Source: a virus. Taken from it: 64,000 nucleotides of DNA. Made by a program: the position numbers and the translations under genes. Shown one piece after another: positions 17,799 through 29,305 of the stretch. Where the stretch lies: IMG/VR virus record IMGVR_UViG_3300005965_000002, positions 124,001 to 188,000 of that record; one strand, written 5' to 3'. The stretch's first letter is position 1; each line of letters begins with the position of its first letter. The notes beneath the pieces were generated by a model that saw only the letters and a program-made list of their open reading frames with translations, had not been told where the DNA came from and made no database searches.

Positions 17799-18047
17799 AT
17801 GGTGAAAGCAATTCATGTAGCTAACGGTAAGCATTATTATAATGCTAATTTTGATGGTTTTAATTTTGATGGCACTAACAACTTTGTTTATCTACAGAAC
17901 GTAAAAAAGCAAGAAGTGGTATTTGGTGATAATAGGAAGATCATTGCTAATTGCGTAGATGTCTTGGCTGTATACCTGCCTATATCTCAGACATATACCA
18001 CAATTGTAGATAAAGAACCTGATTGGGTTAAGCCTGTAGAGGGGTAG
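17799..18047 (+). CDS. Small protein of unknown function
   Basis: An 82-residue protein with an AAGGGGAAT site before the ATG. It is rich in Asn, Tyr, Phe and Val with no motif I recognise. Its position 11 bases after the glycosyltransferase suggests co-transcription. Confidence 0.55.
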   Translation: MVKAIHVANGKHYYNANFDGFNFDGTNNFVYLQNVKKQEVVFGDNRKIIANCVDVLAVYLPISQTYTTIVDKEPDWVKPVEG

Positions 18048-18100
18048 ACCTGAATATGTTTTTTATTTACGGTACTAAGTTAGCAGATTTACGAGAGTGA

Positions 18101-18137
18101 GCGGGAAAGCCCACGACTTCAGTCGTGGGAGTACGTC
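18101..18137 (+). repeat. IS200/IS605 right-end-like palindrome
   Basis: GCGGGAAAG precedes arms CCCACGAC (18110-18117) and GTCGTGGG (18122-18129) around a TTCA loop, followed by AGTACGTCA. This combination matches my memory of the right end, and TnpB guide-RNA scaffold end, of many IS200/IS605-family elements. No tnpA or tnpB gene is nearby. A TTAC tetranucleotide (18067-18070) sits upstream where such an element's left end might begin. Confidence 0.45.
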
Positions 18138-18419
18138 AGGGATGCACAGCTTAAGATGTTAGGTACAAACATGTGGGTACAGCTAGCGGAAAAGCTAGCT
18201 CCTTCGAATTTGGTAGTGAGAAACATAATTCTCAATGAGATACTTATAAACAACCGTAAGAGAAAAATGGAGAATCGCCTCCAGAAAGTATGCAATATCC
18301 TTTTCGGAAGAGATTGTATCTGGCAAGAGGGGAAACCAGCAGTACCATAGCAAATATCCTTCCTTCTTCCACGAGCTCTTAAGTATGCTCTCTCCCTCCA
18401 GATTTCGCCTCTATTATTA

Positions 18420-18433
18420 ATATTCTTTTAATA
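18420..18433 (+). promoter_or_regulatory. Late-promoter-like motif, copy 3
   Basis: ATATTCTTTTAATA, 40 bases before the next gene's ATG. Confidence 0.6.
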
Positions 18434-18472
18434 AGGCCTCTCTTCATATAACTCATAATAAGAGAGGTTAAT

Positions 18473-18928
18473 ATGGCAGCGCCTAAAATTCAAATATACT
18501 TTAATGATGAAAAGATTAGATTGTACTGGTCAAAGGCTGACTCTAGTACATATAGAGGTTTCTTTTTGTACTATTCGACGTCTTCGGCTATGGCTGGTGA
18601 GTCTAAGGTAACTGATAAGGAACTACCTAATGTAGTAGATTCCACCTACAGCCGTGAACATATAATTTATACTTTTAACCGCAGCGATATCAGCATGCCT
18701 TTAGATTCCGGTTTTTTTGCTCGATTGAAAGGTGTAACGCCAGCCGGATCTGAAGACTCAGCCAGCCCTGGGCCCACTGTTTATATACCAAGCACTTATG
18801 AAAAAGTACCACAGTACCAGGCAGTGATTATTCACGGGTATGATCCAGAGTTTGGTGTGTGGAGGAGGAGCAAGATGCGTAAGGATACTACTGGAGGTAG
18901 TGACGCAGGTGAGATAGATACCTTCTAA
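18473..18928 (+). CDS. Fibronectin-type-III-like virion protein
   Basis: A 151-residue protein with an AGAGAGG site. Residues 1-105 have the beta-sandwich pattern of a fibronectin type III domain (RLYWSKADSSTYRGFFLYYST ... FFARLKGVTPAGSEDSASP), like the FN3 unit in the tailspike at 36813-40208. The C-terminal 45 residues are polar. Probably a virion surface or connector component. The next gene starts 11 bases on. Confidence 0.55.
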   Translation: MAAPKIQIYFNDEKIRLYWSKADSSTYRGFFLYYSTSSAMAGESKVTDKELPNVVDSTYSREHIIYTFNRSDISMPLDSGFFARLKGVTPAGSEDSASPGPTVYIPSTYEKVPQYQAVIIHGYDPEFGVWRRSKMRKDTTGGSDAGEIDTF

Positions 18929-18939
18929 AGGAACTACTA

Positions 18940-19908
18940 ATGATTGAAAGTAACCGCACAGCTGGGATAACAAAATATCTGGATTCTCCATCTCAGGTAT
19001 TTAATAGGCTAAAGGACGAGACTCTATTATTCTTTGACACAGAAACTACTGGTCTTAACCCCCACCAGTGCCAGTTGACTGAAATTGCTGCTCAGGTAGT
19101 AAGAGGCCCTAGCTTTGAAGTCATTGATAGCTTTGATAGGAAAATAGATCTTAACGAAAAGACTTTGAATAAAATCAAAGAGGAGTCTGAGGGTCACAAA
19201 GACCCTAAAAAAATGACTGTCGAACAGATTCTAAAGATGAATCGATATCACGATAATACTAAAAAGTCAGAATCTGAAGACAAAGTGTTGAATGACTTTT
19301 ATGATTTCTGCAAAAAGTATAATCCTATTATAGTAGCTCAGAACGCAAAATTTGATCTTGATTTCGTTAACACTCGTGGAGATAAAAAGATACCGAATAA
19401 GGGTGTTTATGACACAATGCTTATGGCACGGTATTGGTTCATCCCGGCTGTTAAAACTCTTTCAGAAAAAGATGTATTAAAGGAAAAAATTAGAAGTCGA
19501 ATTATTACGGATGATAAAGGAAAAATTCGATCCACTTTAGGAAATCTTATTAAAGCTTTTGCTGAAAAAATCTCAGGATGGCACCGTGCTATAGATGATG
19601 TAAAATCTACGGTTAAGGCGTTCCAAAAGATTATGAACTACTTCGAGGAATATAAGGATGTTCATGAAGAAGATAAATATAAGAGTGAGATGGGAAAAGC
19701 ACTAAGACGGCAAAAAGAAGTCACTATGACGCCTGGTAAAAAGAAGTGGCTGGAAAAGCAAAGAGGCAAGAAATTGGAATATAAGTATGCCTCAAGTATT
19801 GTGAGTGCTTTGGATCTATTAGCAGATAAGTTAGAATTTAAAGGATATACGAAAAAAGCATGTCAATTAGATATACTTAGTAATTCTATAGAATCATTTA
19901 TTAGATAG
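18940..19908 (+). CDS. DEDDh 3'-5' exonuclease (DnaQ-like)
   Basis: A 322-residue protein with all four DnaQ-fold signatures: ExoI FDTETTGL (32-39; Asp and Glu), ExoII NAKFDLDFV (about 134-142; Asp), and ExoIII HRAIDDVKST (about 215-224; His and Asp), which makes it the DEDDh type. Residues about 245-322 are a Lys-rich helical tail. AAAGGA precedes the ATG. Such enzymes remove nucleotides from DNA or RNA 3' ends in proofreading, repair or RNA turnover. There is no polymerase nearby and it sits among virion genes, so it may be a free-standing late nuclease. Confidence 0.85.
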   Translation: MIESNRTAGITKYLDSPSQVFNRLKDETLLFFDTETTGLNPHQCQLTEIAAQVVRGPSFEVIDSFDRKIDLNEKTLNKIKEESEGHKDPKKMTVEQILKMNRYHDNTKKSESEDKVLNDFYDFCKKYNPIIVAQNAKFDLDFVNTRGDKKIPNKGVYDTMLMARYWFIPAVKTLSEKDVLKEKIRSRIITDDKGKIRSTLGNLIKAFAEKISGWHRAIDDVKSTVKAFQKIMNYFEEYKDVHEEDKYKSEMGKALRRQKEVTMTPGKKKWLEKQRGKKLEYKYASSIVSALDLLADKLEFKGYTKKACQLDILSNSIESFIR

Positions 19909-19927
19909 TCTATTAAGGTGCTAACTA

Positions 19928-19941
19928 ATAATCTTTTAATA
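19928..19941 (+). promoter_or_regulatory. Late-promoter-like motif, copy 4
   Basis: ATAATCTTTTAATA, identical to copy 1, 86 bases before the next ATG. Confidence 0.6.
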
Positions 19942-20026
19942 CGGCAAGATTTATGAGAGGAGTCTTTTTATAGGGCTCTATTTACATAAAACACTGTAGA
20001 AATAACTCCTAAAGGAGGAAGTAAAA

Positions 20027-20458
20027 ATGGCTGACAATCAATTAAGAATTCAGTACACCGGTACAAATGTTGGTAAGATTTACCTCAATGATATCGGAAA
20101 ACGTTACCAGCTCGGTGGAGGCCAGGAAGGTGATTATTACAATCATTCTGGTCAAGATAGATACATCATCTGGGGAGAAACTCTCGTCCTGCAGAAGAGC
20201 GGTGAAGTTCTCAGCTCCTGGGCTGATGGTATTCTGAAGTATTTCTCAACTGAAAGCAGCTCAACTGCTTTTACCAATGGCGCTCCTCTGACTATTACTG
20301 AGGGTACCTACACATCTGCTGACGAGGTTCCTCGTTCAGATATTGGTGTGACTTCTGGTTCCCGTTTTGAGGACTCCTACCTCACTCGTCTTGCTAATGA
20401 CCGTTGGGAACCGACCGGTGCTGCTGGTGCGACTGGTAAGTTCGTTGGTACTATCTAA
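20027..20458 (+). CDS. Abundant small virion protein, possibly a decoration protein
   Basis: A 143-residue protein with a strong AAAGGAGGAAG site, its own late-like motif and a downstream UUCG hairpin. Codons are C-ending like those of the capsid gene, all signs of high expression. The sequence is beta-rich with Gly/Tyr/Ser turns and ends in GAAGATGKFVGTI, a collagen-like hint. Size and expression signals fit a capsid decoration or other high-copy virion protein; no family is recognised. Confidence 0.55.
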   Translation: MADNQLRIQYTGTNVGKIYLNDIGKRYQLGGGQEGDYYNHSGQDRYIIWGETLVLQKSGEVLSSWADGILKYFSTESSSTAFTNGAPLTITEGTYTSADEVPRSDIGVTSGSRFEDSYLTRLANDRWEPTGAAGATGKFVGTI

Positions 20459-20475
20459 GTTGGATAGGTAATGGT

Positions 20476-20515
20476 GCTACTGCTCCTTCGGGGGCAGTAG
20501 CTTCCTATAAATTTT
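20476..20515 (+). terminator. UUCG-loop hairpin, probable terminator or mRNA-stabilising element
   Basis: Arms GCTACTGCTCC (20476-20486) and GGGGCAGTAGC (20491-20501) around TTCG, one G-T wobble. The T-rich stretch begins about 10 bases after the stem, so termination may be partial. Confidence 0.65.
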
Positions 20516-20544
20516 TATTATAGATGAAATAAAAGGAATATAGA

Positions 20545-20829
20545 ATGAATAACAGCACAATACATGGAGACTTAATTCACACGGATGAAGGTGTAAAAAC
20601 CTGTGACTTATATCTCGCTGCTTTTTTTGTTTCCGCAGCGTGCCCTATTAAGAAGACACTTAAGGATCCAAGAAGAGTTTATTTTCTTTTTGATAATCCT
20701 GAAATCATAGAAAAGTTAAGAGAAGATTATTACACTCGACAGGCTAATATTGATGCACTAACTTATGCCGATAATATTAAATCTTTAAAAAGTCTTTGCG
20801 CAAGCATAACTGATAACTTAAGGAGATGA
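20545..20829 (+). CDS. Small phage protein (DUF5659-like)
   Basis: A 94-residue protein with an AAAGGAATAT site. The pattern DLYLAAFFVSA...RRVYFLFDNPE...LREDYYTRQANIDALTYADNIKSLKSL matches the layout of a small protein family (DUF5659) common in large phages near structural genes. Its role is unknown. Confidence 0.6.
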   Translation: MNNSTIHGDLIHTDEGVKTCDLYLAAFFVSAACPIKKTLKDPRRVYFLFDNPEIIEKLREDYYTRQANIDALTYADNIKSLKSLCASITDNLRR

Positions 20830-20837
20830 GGTAAAAA

Positions 20838-21047
20838 GTGGCAACCTCTGATACTTTTCAAGGACGAATAGGAACCGTATCTCCAGCCTTCGCCCAATAC
20901 TACGAAACTATCGGTATTAATTTAGATATAGGCGCTTCTGGGGTAGCAGGCGTAACTGGTGCAAATACCCTTCAACCCTGGAAGCATGTTGTAGGTCTAA
21001 CAGGTATACAGGGCAGCAATAGAGTACACTCCAACCACGAGTATTAA
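20838..21047 (+). CDS. Small virion-type protein
   Basis: A 69-residue protein with a GTG start (20838) and a GAGATGAGG site. Gly/Ala/Val-rich (GVAGVTGANTLQPW) with collagen-like GVTG/GLTG snippets. Packed between neighbours with 8- and 1-base gaps. Function unknown. Confidence 0.5.
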   Translation: MATSDTFQGRIGTVSPAFAQYYETIGINLDIGASGVAGVTGANTLQPWKHVVGLTGIQGSNRVHSNHEY

Positions 21048-21048
21048 A

Positions 21049-21546
21049 ATGCTTAGAACTACTGCTGTACAATCTATGAAACTGCTTGCTTCCAAGAATT
21101 TTGAATTGGGTGAGGTAGTTTTTAAAGGTTTTGATTCGGTCGAAGAGTACGAGTCTGAAGGTACTATTAATATCACTAGAGATAACTTTGATCAACAAAT
21201 AGAGCACGAATACAACCAGCTGGATATTTGGGCAGAGCTTTCAATTTCATATTCTGGTGATTGCCCGGATAGCTATAGAGTAATTAATTCCATGATTATG
21301 GATTGGGTTGATGATAACGAGGATAAAATTAAAGAGATCGTTAATCCAGAATTGAAAAAATTTCTAAATGATAAATATCCTGACATAGATGATTCCGATT
21401 TGGATACTGACTTTGATGATTATATATGGGAAGATCAGGTTGATTATACCCCTGAAGTTGATATAGAAAATAAGAAAATAGATTTTTCTGTTGAGCTAGT
21501 CCTTGAGATAGCTGATGAAAACGAGGACGAAGAGGATGAAGAATAA
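21049..21546 (+). CDS. Acidic protein of unknown function
   Basis: A 165-residue, strongly acidic protein ending in a run of Asp/Glu (ENEDEEDEE), starting 1 base after the previous stop. Alternating strands suggest a small beta-rich fold at about 25-90. No motif recognised. Confidence 0.55.
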   Translation: MLRTTAVQSMKLLASKNFELGEVVFKGFDSVEEYESEGTINITRDNFDQQIEHEYNQLDIWAELSISYSGDCPDSYRVINSMIMDWVDDNEDKIKEIVNPELKKFLNDKYPDIDDSDLDTDFDDYIWEDQVDYTPEVDIENKKIDFSVELVLEIADENEDEEDEE

Positions 21547-21572
21547 AAACAAAGAGGGAATTTAGCGATACA

Positions 21573-21719
21573 ATGGTTAACAACAATGTCGCTGATGGGC
21601 CTGACAGATCCAGACCAGATTATAGAGAAGTTAAGCCTGTTAACCAATCTACTAATGTTACTTCCACTAATAGAAGTGGTGGCCCATTAGTGGGTGAGCT
21701 GCAGACAAAACAAAAATAA
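21573..21719 (+). CDS. Small hydrophilic open reading frame
   Basis: Forty-eight codons from ATG 21573 to TAA, product polar and Asn/Ser/Pro-rich (begins MVNNNVADGPDR, ends ELQTKQK). A GAGGG lies about 14 bases upstream, longer than ideal. It fills the gap between well-packed genes and resembles the next small frame in composition. Confidence 0.4.
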   Translation: MVNNNVADGPDRSRPDYREVKPVNQSTNVTSTNRSGGPLVGELQTKQK

Positions 21720-21729
21720 GGAGTGAAAA

Positions 21730-21876
21730 ATGCCTAGAGATACAAGACCTGGAGGAAACAGGATTCAGCCGGATGCTTTTCCTCATGAGCAAACAAATCA
21801 GACTAAAGCTGAGAAAGTAACACAAGTACCGAGCGGTACAATTGTCGGAGAAAAAAAGGATTACATAAACGGTTAA
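21730..21876 (+). CDS. Small hydrophilic protein
   Basis: Forty-eight codons from ATG 21730 with a clear AGGAGTG site. The product is polar and basic (begins MPRDTRPGGNRIQ, ends GEKKDYING). A terminator follows at once, marking it as the last gene of the unit. Function unknown. Confidence 0.55.
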   Translation: MPRDTRPGGNRIQPDAFPHEQTNQTKAEKVTQVPSGTIVGEKKDYING

Positions 21877-21899
21877 CCTTCAGCTTAATCAGATCCACT

Positions 21900-21929
21900 A
21901 AGGCTGGGCAGAAATGTCCAGCCTTTTTT
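21900..21929 (+). terminator. Rho-independent terminator
   Basis: Arms AAGGCTGGGCA and TGTCCAGCCTT around GAAA (21911-21914), one G-T wobble, followed by TTTTT. Confidence 0.88.
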
Positions 21930-21947
21930 GTTTTAAAGGCATAGGTA

Positions 21948-21961
21948 ATAATGTTTTAATA
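21948..21961 (+). promoter_or_regulatory. Late-promoter-like motif, copy 5
   Basis: ATAATGTTTTAATA directly after a terminator and 42 bases before the fibre gene start. Confidence 0.6.
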
Positions 21962-22002
21962 AATCTTGTTATTGATATCTATGTTTCCCGGAGGTATTAA
22001 TC

Positions 22003-26643
<4,641 letters not shown>

Positions 26644-26646
26644 GAT

Positions 26647-27717
26647 ATGGCTGATACAGCAGTAAGCTCGGTACAAATAGGACAAAAGATAGTATCGTCC
26701 GCTGATTCTTCAGATACTGTAACAATTAGTTCCGTAGACACTACAAAGTCTGTCCTTTTTTATAGCGTACGAATGTCTGAAGGATCTGGGCCTGACGAAG
26801 AGAGAATAGTAGGAGAATTAACAGACAGCACTACTTTAACATTTACTAAAAGAAGCTCTGGTTTAGATATTATAGTAGAGTGGAAAGTTGTAGAGTTTAG
26901 CTCCGGTGTGTCTGTGCAAAGAGGGAGCATCACGGGGGCATCCTCAACGGAAGATGTGACTATTACCAATGTATCAGATACTACAAAATGTTTTGTTCTG
27001 GTAAATTCTTTTTATGATGATTCTTCCTATAATAGGACTCCTGAAGTAATTACTGGATATCTGTCTTCGACTACAAATTTGAGGTTAGAGTGTGGTAGTG
27101 GTAACACAAACGGCATATGGGTATGGCAGGTAGTAAAAATAGACAATGCCAGTGTTCAGACTGGTGAGTTTACTATGACAACCATAAGCGCTACTGCTAC
27201 TATCTCGTCGGTGACTACTTCGAAATCTTTTGTTGTATCAGGGGCTCGGGATTCCGCCGCGAAGGTTAACGGTCCAGATGACTGGTCTATTACTTGTGAT
27301 TTAACAAATTCTACAACAGTAACTGCTTACAGAAAAAATAACGCTAGAGATCTTGTAGTTAGGTATCACGTTGTATCTCTGTCTGATACCGATTTTTCTG
27401 TCCAAAGGAATTTAGAAAGTATTACTTCCACATCTGCTCAAAATATTACAATTTCATCAGTAGATACCGATAGATCCGTGCCTATCGTAGGGGGTAAAGG
27501 TAATTTTAGTGCTATTACCAGTGAGGGCAGCACCAGTAACGGACTCCACCATATAGGAACTACTTTAATTCTTACCTCTTCAACTAATTTGCAGGTAGAA
27601 AATGAAGGGTATACCTCTGGTGATGACGTGGATCTATATTGGCAAGTTCTTGAGTTTCCCGGAGAAGCATTGGCTGTTATCCCAATGCAGATCATCTGGA
27701 TCCCAAGCATAAACTAA
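26647..27717 (+). CDS. Fibre-associated repeat protein
   Basis: A 356-residue Ser/Thr/Val-rich beta protein, 3 bases after the collagen-like gene. It has about four similar units of about 85-90 residues, each with a VTISSVDTTKS-type segment (DTVTISSVDTTKSV, DVTITNVSDTTKC, ATISSVTTSKS, NITISSVDTDRS), a strand and a final VVWxVV/VVSL strand. Such tandem beta units occur in tail-fibre or receptor-binding accessory proteins. Position suggests a partner of the collagen-like fibre. Confidence 0.65.
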   Translation: MADTAVSSVQIGQKIVSSADSSDTVTISSVDTTKSVLFYSVRMSEGSGPDEERIVGELTDSTTLTFTKRSSGLDIIVEWKVVEFSSGVSVQRGSITGASSTEDVTITNVSDTTKCFVLVNSFYDDSSYNRTPEVITGYLSSTTNLRLECGSGNTNGIWVWQVVKIDNASVQTGEFTMTTISATATISSVTTSKSFVVSGARDSAAKVNGPDDWSITCDLTNSTTVTAYRKNNARDLVVRYHVVSLSDTDFSVQRNLESITSTSAQNITISSVDTDRSVPIVGGKGNFSAITSEGSTSNGLHHIGTTLILTSSTNLQVENEGYTSGDDVDLYWQVLEFPGEALAVIPMQIIWIPSIN

Positions 27718-27731
27718 ATAATGTATTAATA
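27718..27731 (+). promoter_or_regulatory. Late-promoter-like motif, copy 6
   Basis: ATAATGTATTAATA right after the previous stop and 42 bases before the next ATG. Confidence 0.6.
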
Positions 27732-27772
27732 AAAAATTACCTACGGGTTTAAAGATAAATAAGGAGAGATAA

Positions 27773-29305
27773 ATGTCAGTAGCTTTTTATCCGGGTCAAA
27801 CGCTAGAAAGCACAGACCTTAATATTATCATAAGAAACGACACAGGAACCCCTGTAGATCCGTTTTATATTCGTTACTCGCTTTTTGATAATACTACTGG
27901 TATTCCCGTCCTTATAGGAGCTCCAAATAGAGTGCCCGCGACCACCGGGGTTGGTAAGTACTATGCAAATGCTACTTTACCACTAGATTCCAATATAGGC
28001 GATTGGATGATCCATTGGGATTTTAGAGAAACCTCAGGCAGTCCGATGGTACAGGTAGTCCAAGAATTTAATGTAGTGGACCAGGAAGTACGAATAACTG
28101 TATCCGATAATAATAACATGAATGATATGATCCGTAGAGTCAGAGTGCTCTTGCGAGACAATAATCCCGACAGAAATTATCGCTTCAGACCACCAGCTTC
28201 AGAAAAGTTCCTACAATCTCAAGCACAGGTTTTTGGTTATATCTGGGAAGATGAAGAAATACTTGAATACATTTTAATGGCTATTGATGACTTTAATGCT
28301 GCCCCTCCTGTAACCGGGGTAACTATAGATAGTATCCCGCTGAGATGGCGTACAGCCGTTATTCTTAGGGCTTGTTCGTTTGCCTGTTTTGCTATTGCAA
28401 TGAACTGGATAGCTGATGAGTTTTCCGTAAAAGGGGACGAAAAGGTTAAGGTTAAGGACGAGGAAGGTAACGTTTATGAATTATCATTAGAAGAACTATT
28501 TGATGTAATATATGGTGATAAAATTTTGGAGATGGAGAAAGAAGTACGGGACGAATATAAGAAAGTTATGAAGGAACTAGATAGTGATCAATTAGTTATG
28601 AATAGAGAAAAAAACACATTTGTAAAAACCATAAAAAAAGTTTTCAGGAAGATAAAGGATATCCTTGTAAAGAAAAAAGCATACAATGTTGATAAGATAA
28701 AAGAATCTTTTTATAAAGGTAGGCTAGAAGTAAAAAGCTTATCGGAAGATAAGGGGAATGTTGATTGGGTACCTATAAAGGATATATATAGGCACAATTC
28801 CCTATATAAAAAGATGATAAAGGTAGTTACGGATAAAGGAGATGTAGTAGTAACCGACGACCACAGTTTGTTTTCTTGGGAGACAAAAAAGCCTATAGCA
28901 GCTAATAAGTTGAAGATAGGGTATCCAATAATAGCTAATGAAAATAATATTTTAGTAAAAGCTGTCATAAGAAGTATAGAAGATAATCCCGCCGAAAATT
29001 ATACATATGATTTATGCGTACCTGGAACCGAGAGCGCTTTTTTGTCCTCTGGTATTTTGGTTCATAATTCTTATACCATATCAGGCGTATCTCTGGATGT
29101 TGATAAAAGTGCAAAATATGAAGGTATGAAGAACAACTTTATCACTGAGTATGATAAGTTAAAAGAACAAGCCAAGAGATCTATTAAGATCATCCGTGGC
29201 CTTCGTCAACCGAGATACGGTGTGGGCATTTCCTCAGCACTCGGACCCTATAGTAGCCCGGGTGTCCAAGCCCGCCGCAACTTTATATCTGGCTTTAGAA
29301 ATTAA
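27773..29305 (+). CDS. Virion structural protein interrupted by an intein
   Basis: A 510-residue precursor with an AAGGAGAG site. Residues 1-110 are the same beta domain as the N-terminus of the collagen-like fibre (both have a YxVRYxxxD...IVGTPNR/VLIGAPNRVP pattern). Residues 110-217 and 433-510 are the remaining host protein, helical with a conserved-looking RFRPP and WEDEEILEYILMAIDDFN. Residues 218-432 are an intein. After splicing, ...NWIADEF joins SYTISG..., giving a 295-residue mature protein. A connector or baseplate-fibre adaptor role is likely. The stop overlaps the stop of the reverse-strand nuclease by sharing TTAA. Confidence 0.75.
   Translation: MSVAFYPGQTLESTDLNIIIRNDTGTPVDPFYIRYSLFDNTTGIPVLIGAPNRVPATTGVGKYYANATLPLDSNIGDWMIHWDFRETSGSPMVQVVQEFNVVDQEVRITVSDNNNMNDMIRRVRVLLRDNNPDRNYRFRPPASEKFLQSQAQVFGYIWEDEEILEYILMAIDDFNAAPPVTGVTIDSIPLRWRTAVILRACSFACFAIAMNWIADEFSVKGDEKVKVKDEEGNVYELSLEELFDVIYGDKILEMEKEVRDEYKKVMKELDSDQLVMNREKNTFVKTIKKVFRKIKDILVKKKAYNVDKIKESFYKGRLEVKSLSEDKGNVDWVPIKDIYRHNSLYKKMIKVVTDKGDVVVTDDHSLFSWETKKPIAANKLKIGYPIIANENNILVKAVIRSIEDNPAENYTYDLCVPGTESAFLSSGILVHNSYTISGVSLDVDKSAKYEGMKNNFITEYDKLKEQAKRSIKIIRGLRQPRYGVGISSALGPYSSPGVQARRNFISGFRN
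28424..29068 (+). mobile_element. Endonuclease-free intein (215 residues, Ser1)
   Basis: It begins with Ser at SVKGDEKVKVKDEEGN (block A style). Block B is VVVTDDHSLF with the conserved His. Block F is YDLCVPGTESAFL. It ends GILVHN followed by Ser (+1), i.e. the C-terminal His-Asn and nucleophile. No LAGLIDADG or HNH motif is present. About 70 extra Lys/Glu-rich residues between blocks A and B make it larger than a minimal intein, possibly a tether or decayed insert. Confidence 0.85.

Larger units (their letters stand above)
18048..18472 (+). other. 425-base gene-free region with several hairpins; possible structured RNA or IS200/IS605 remnant
   Basis: No convincing gene lies here. An 8-base palindrome with TTCA loop (18110-18129) is typical of IS200/IS605 right ends. 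A 7-base stem AGCTAGC/GCTAGCT (18181-18187 / 18194-18200) with GGAAAA loop and a 6-base stem TGAGAA/TTCTCA (18217-18222 / 18229-18234) follow. The 64-codon frame at 18156-18350 has no ribosome binding site and overlaps these stems. The last part (18361-18420) is pyrimidine-rich. A late-like motif closes the region. Confidence 0.45.

Noticed and set aside
18156-18350. 64-codon forward frame in the hairpin-rich gap
   Set aside because: No ribosome binding site, overlaps clear stem-loops, and composition is unlike neighbouring proteins.
18048-18472. Group I intron or tRNA-like RNA in the 18 kb gap
   Set aside because: I could not find the conserved group I core segments or a cloverleaf with acceptor stem.
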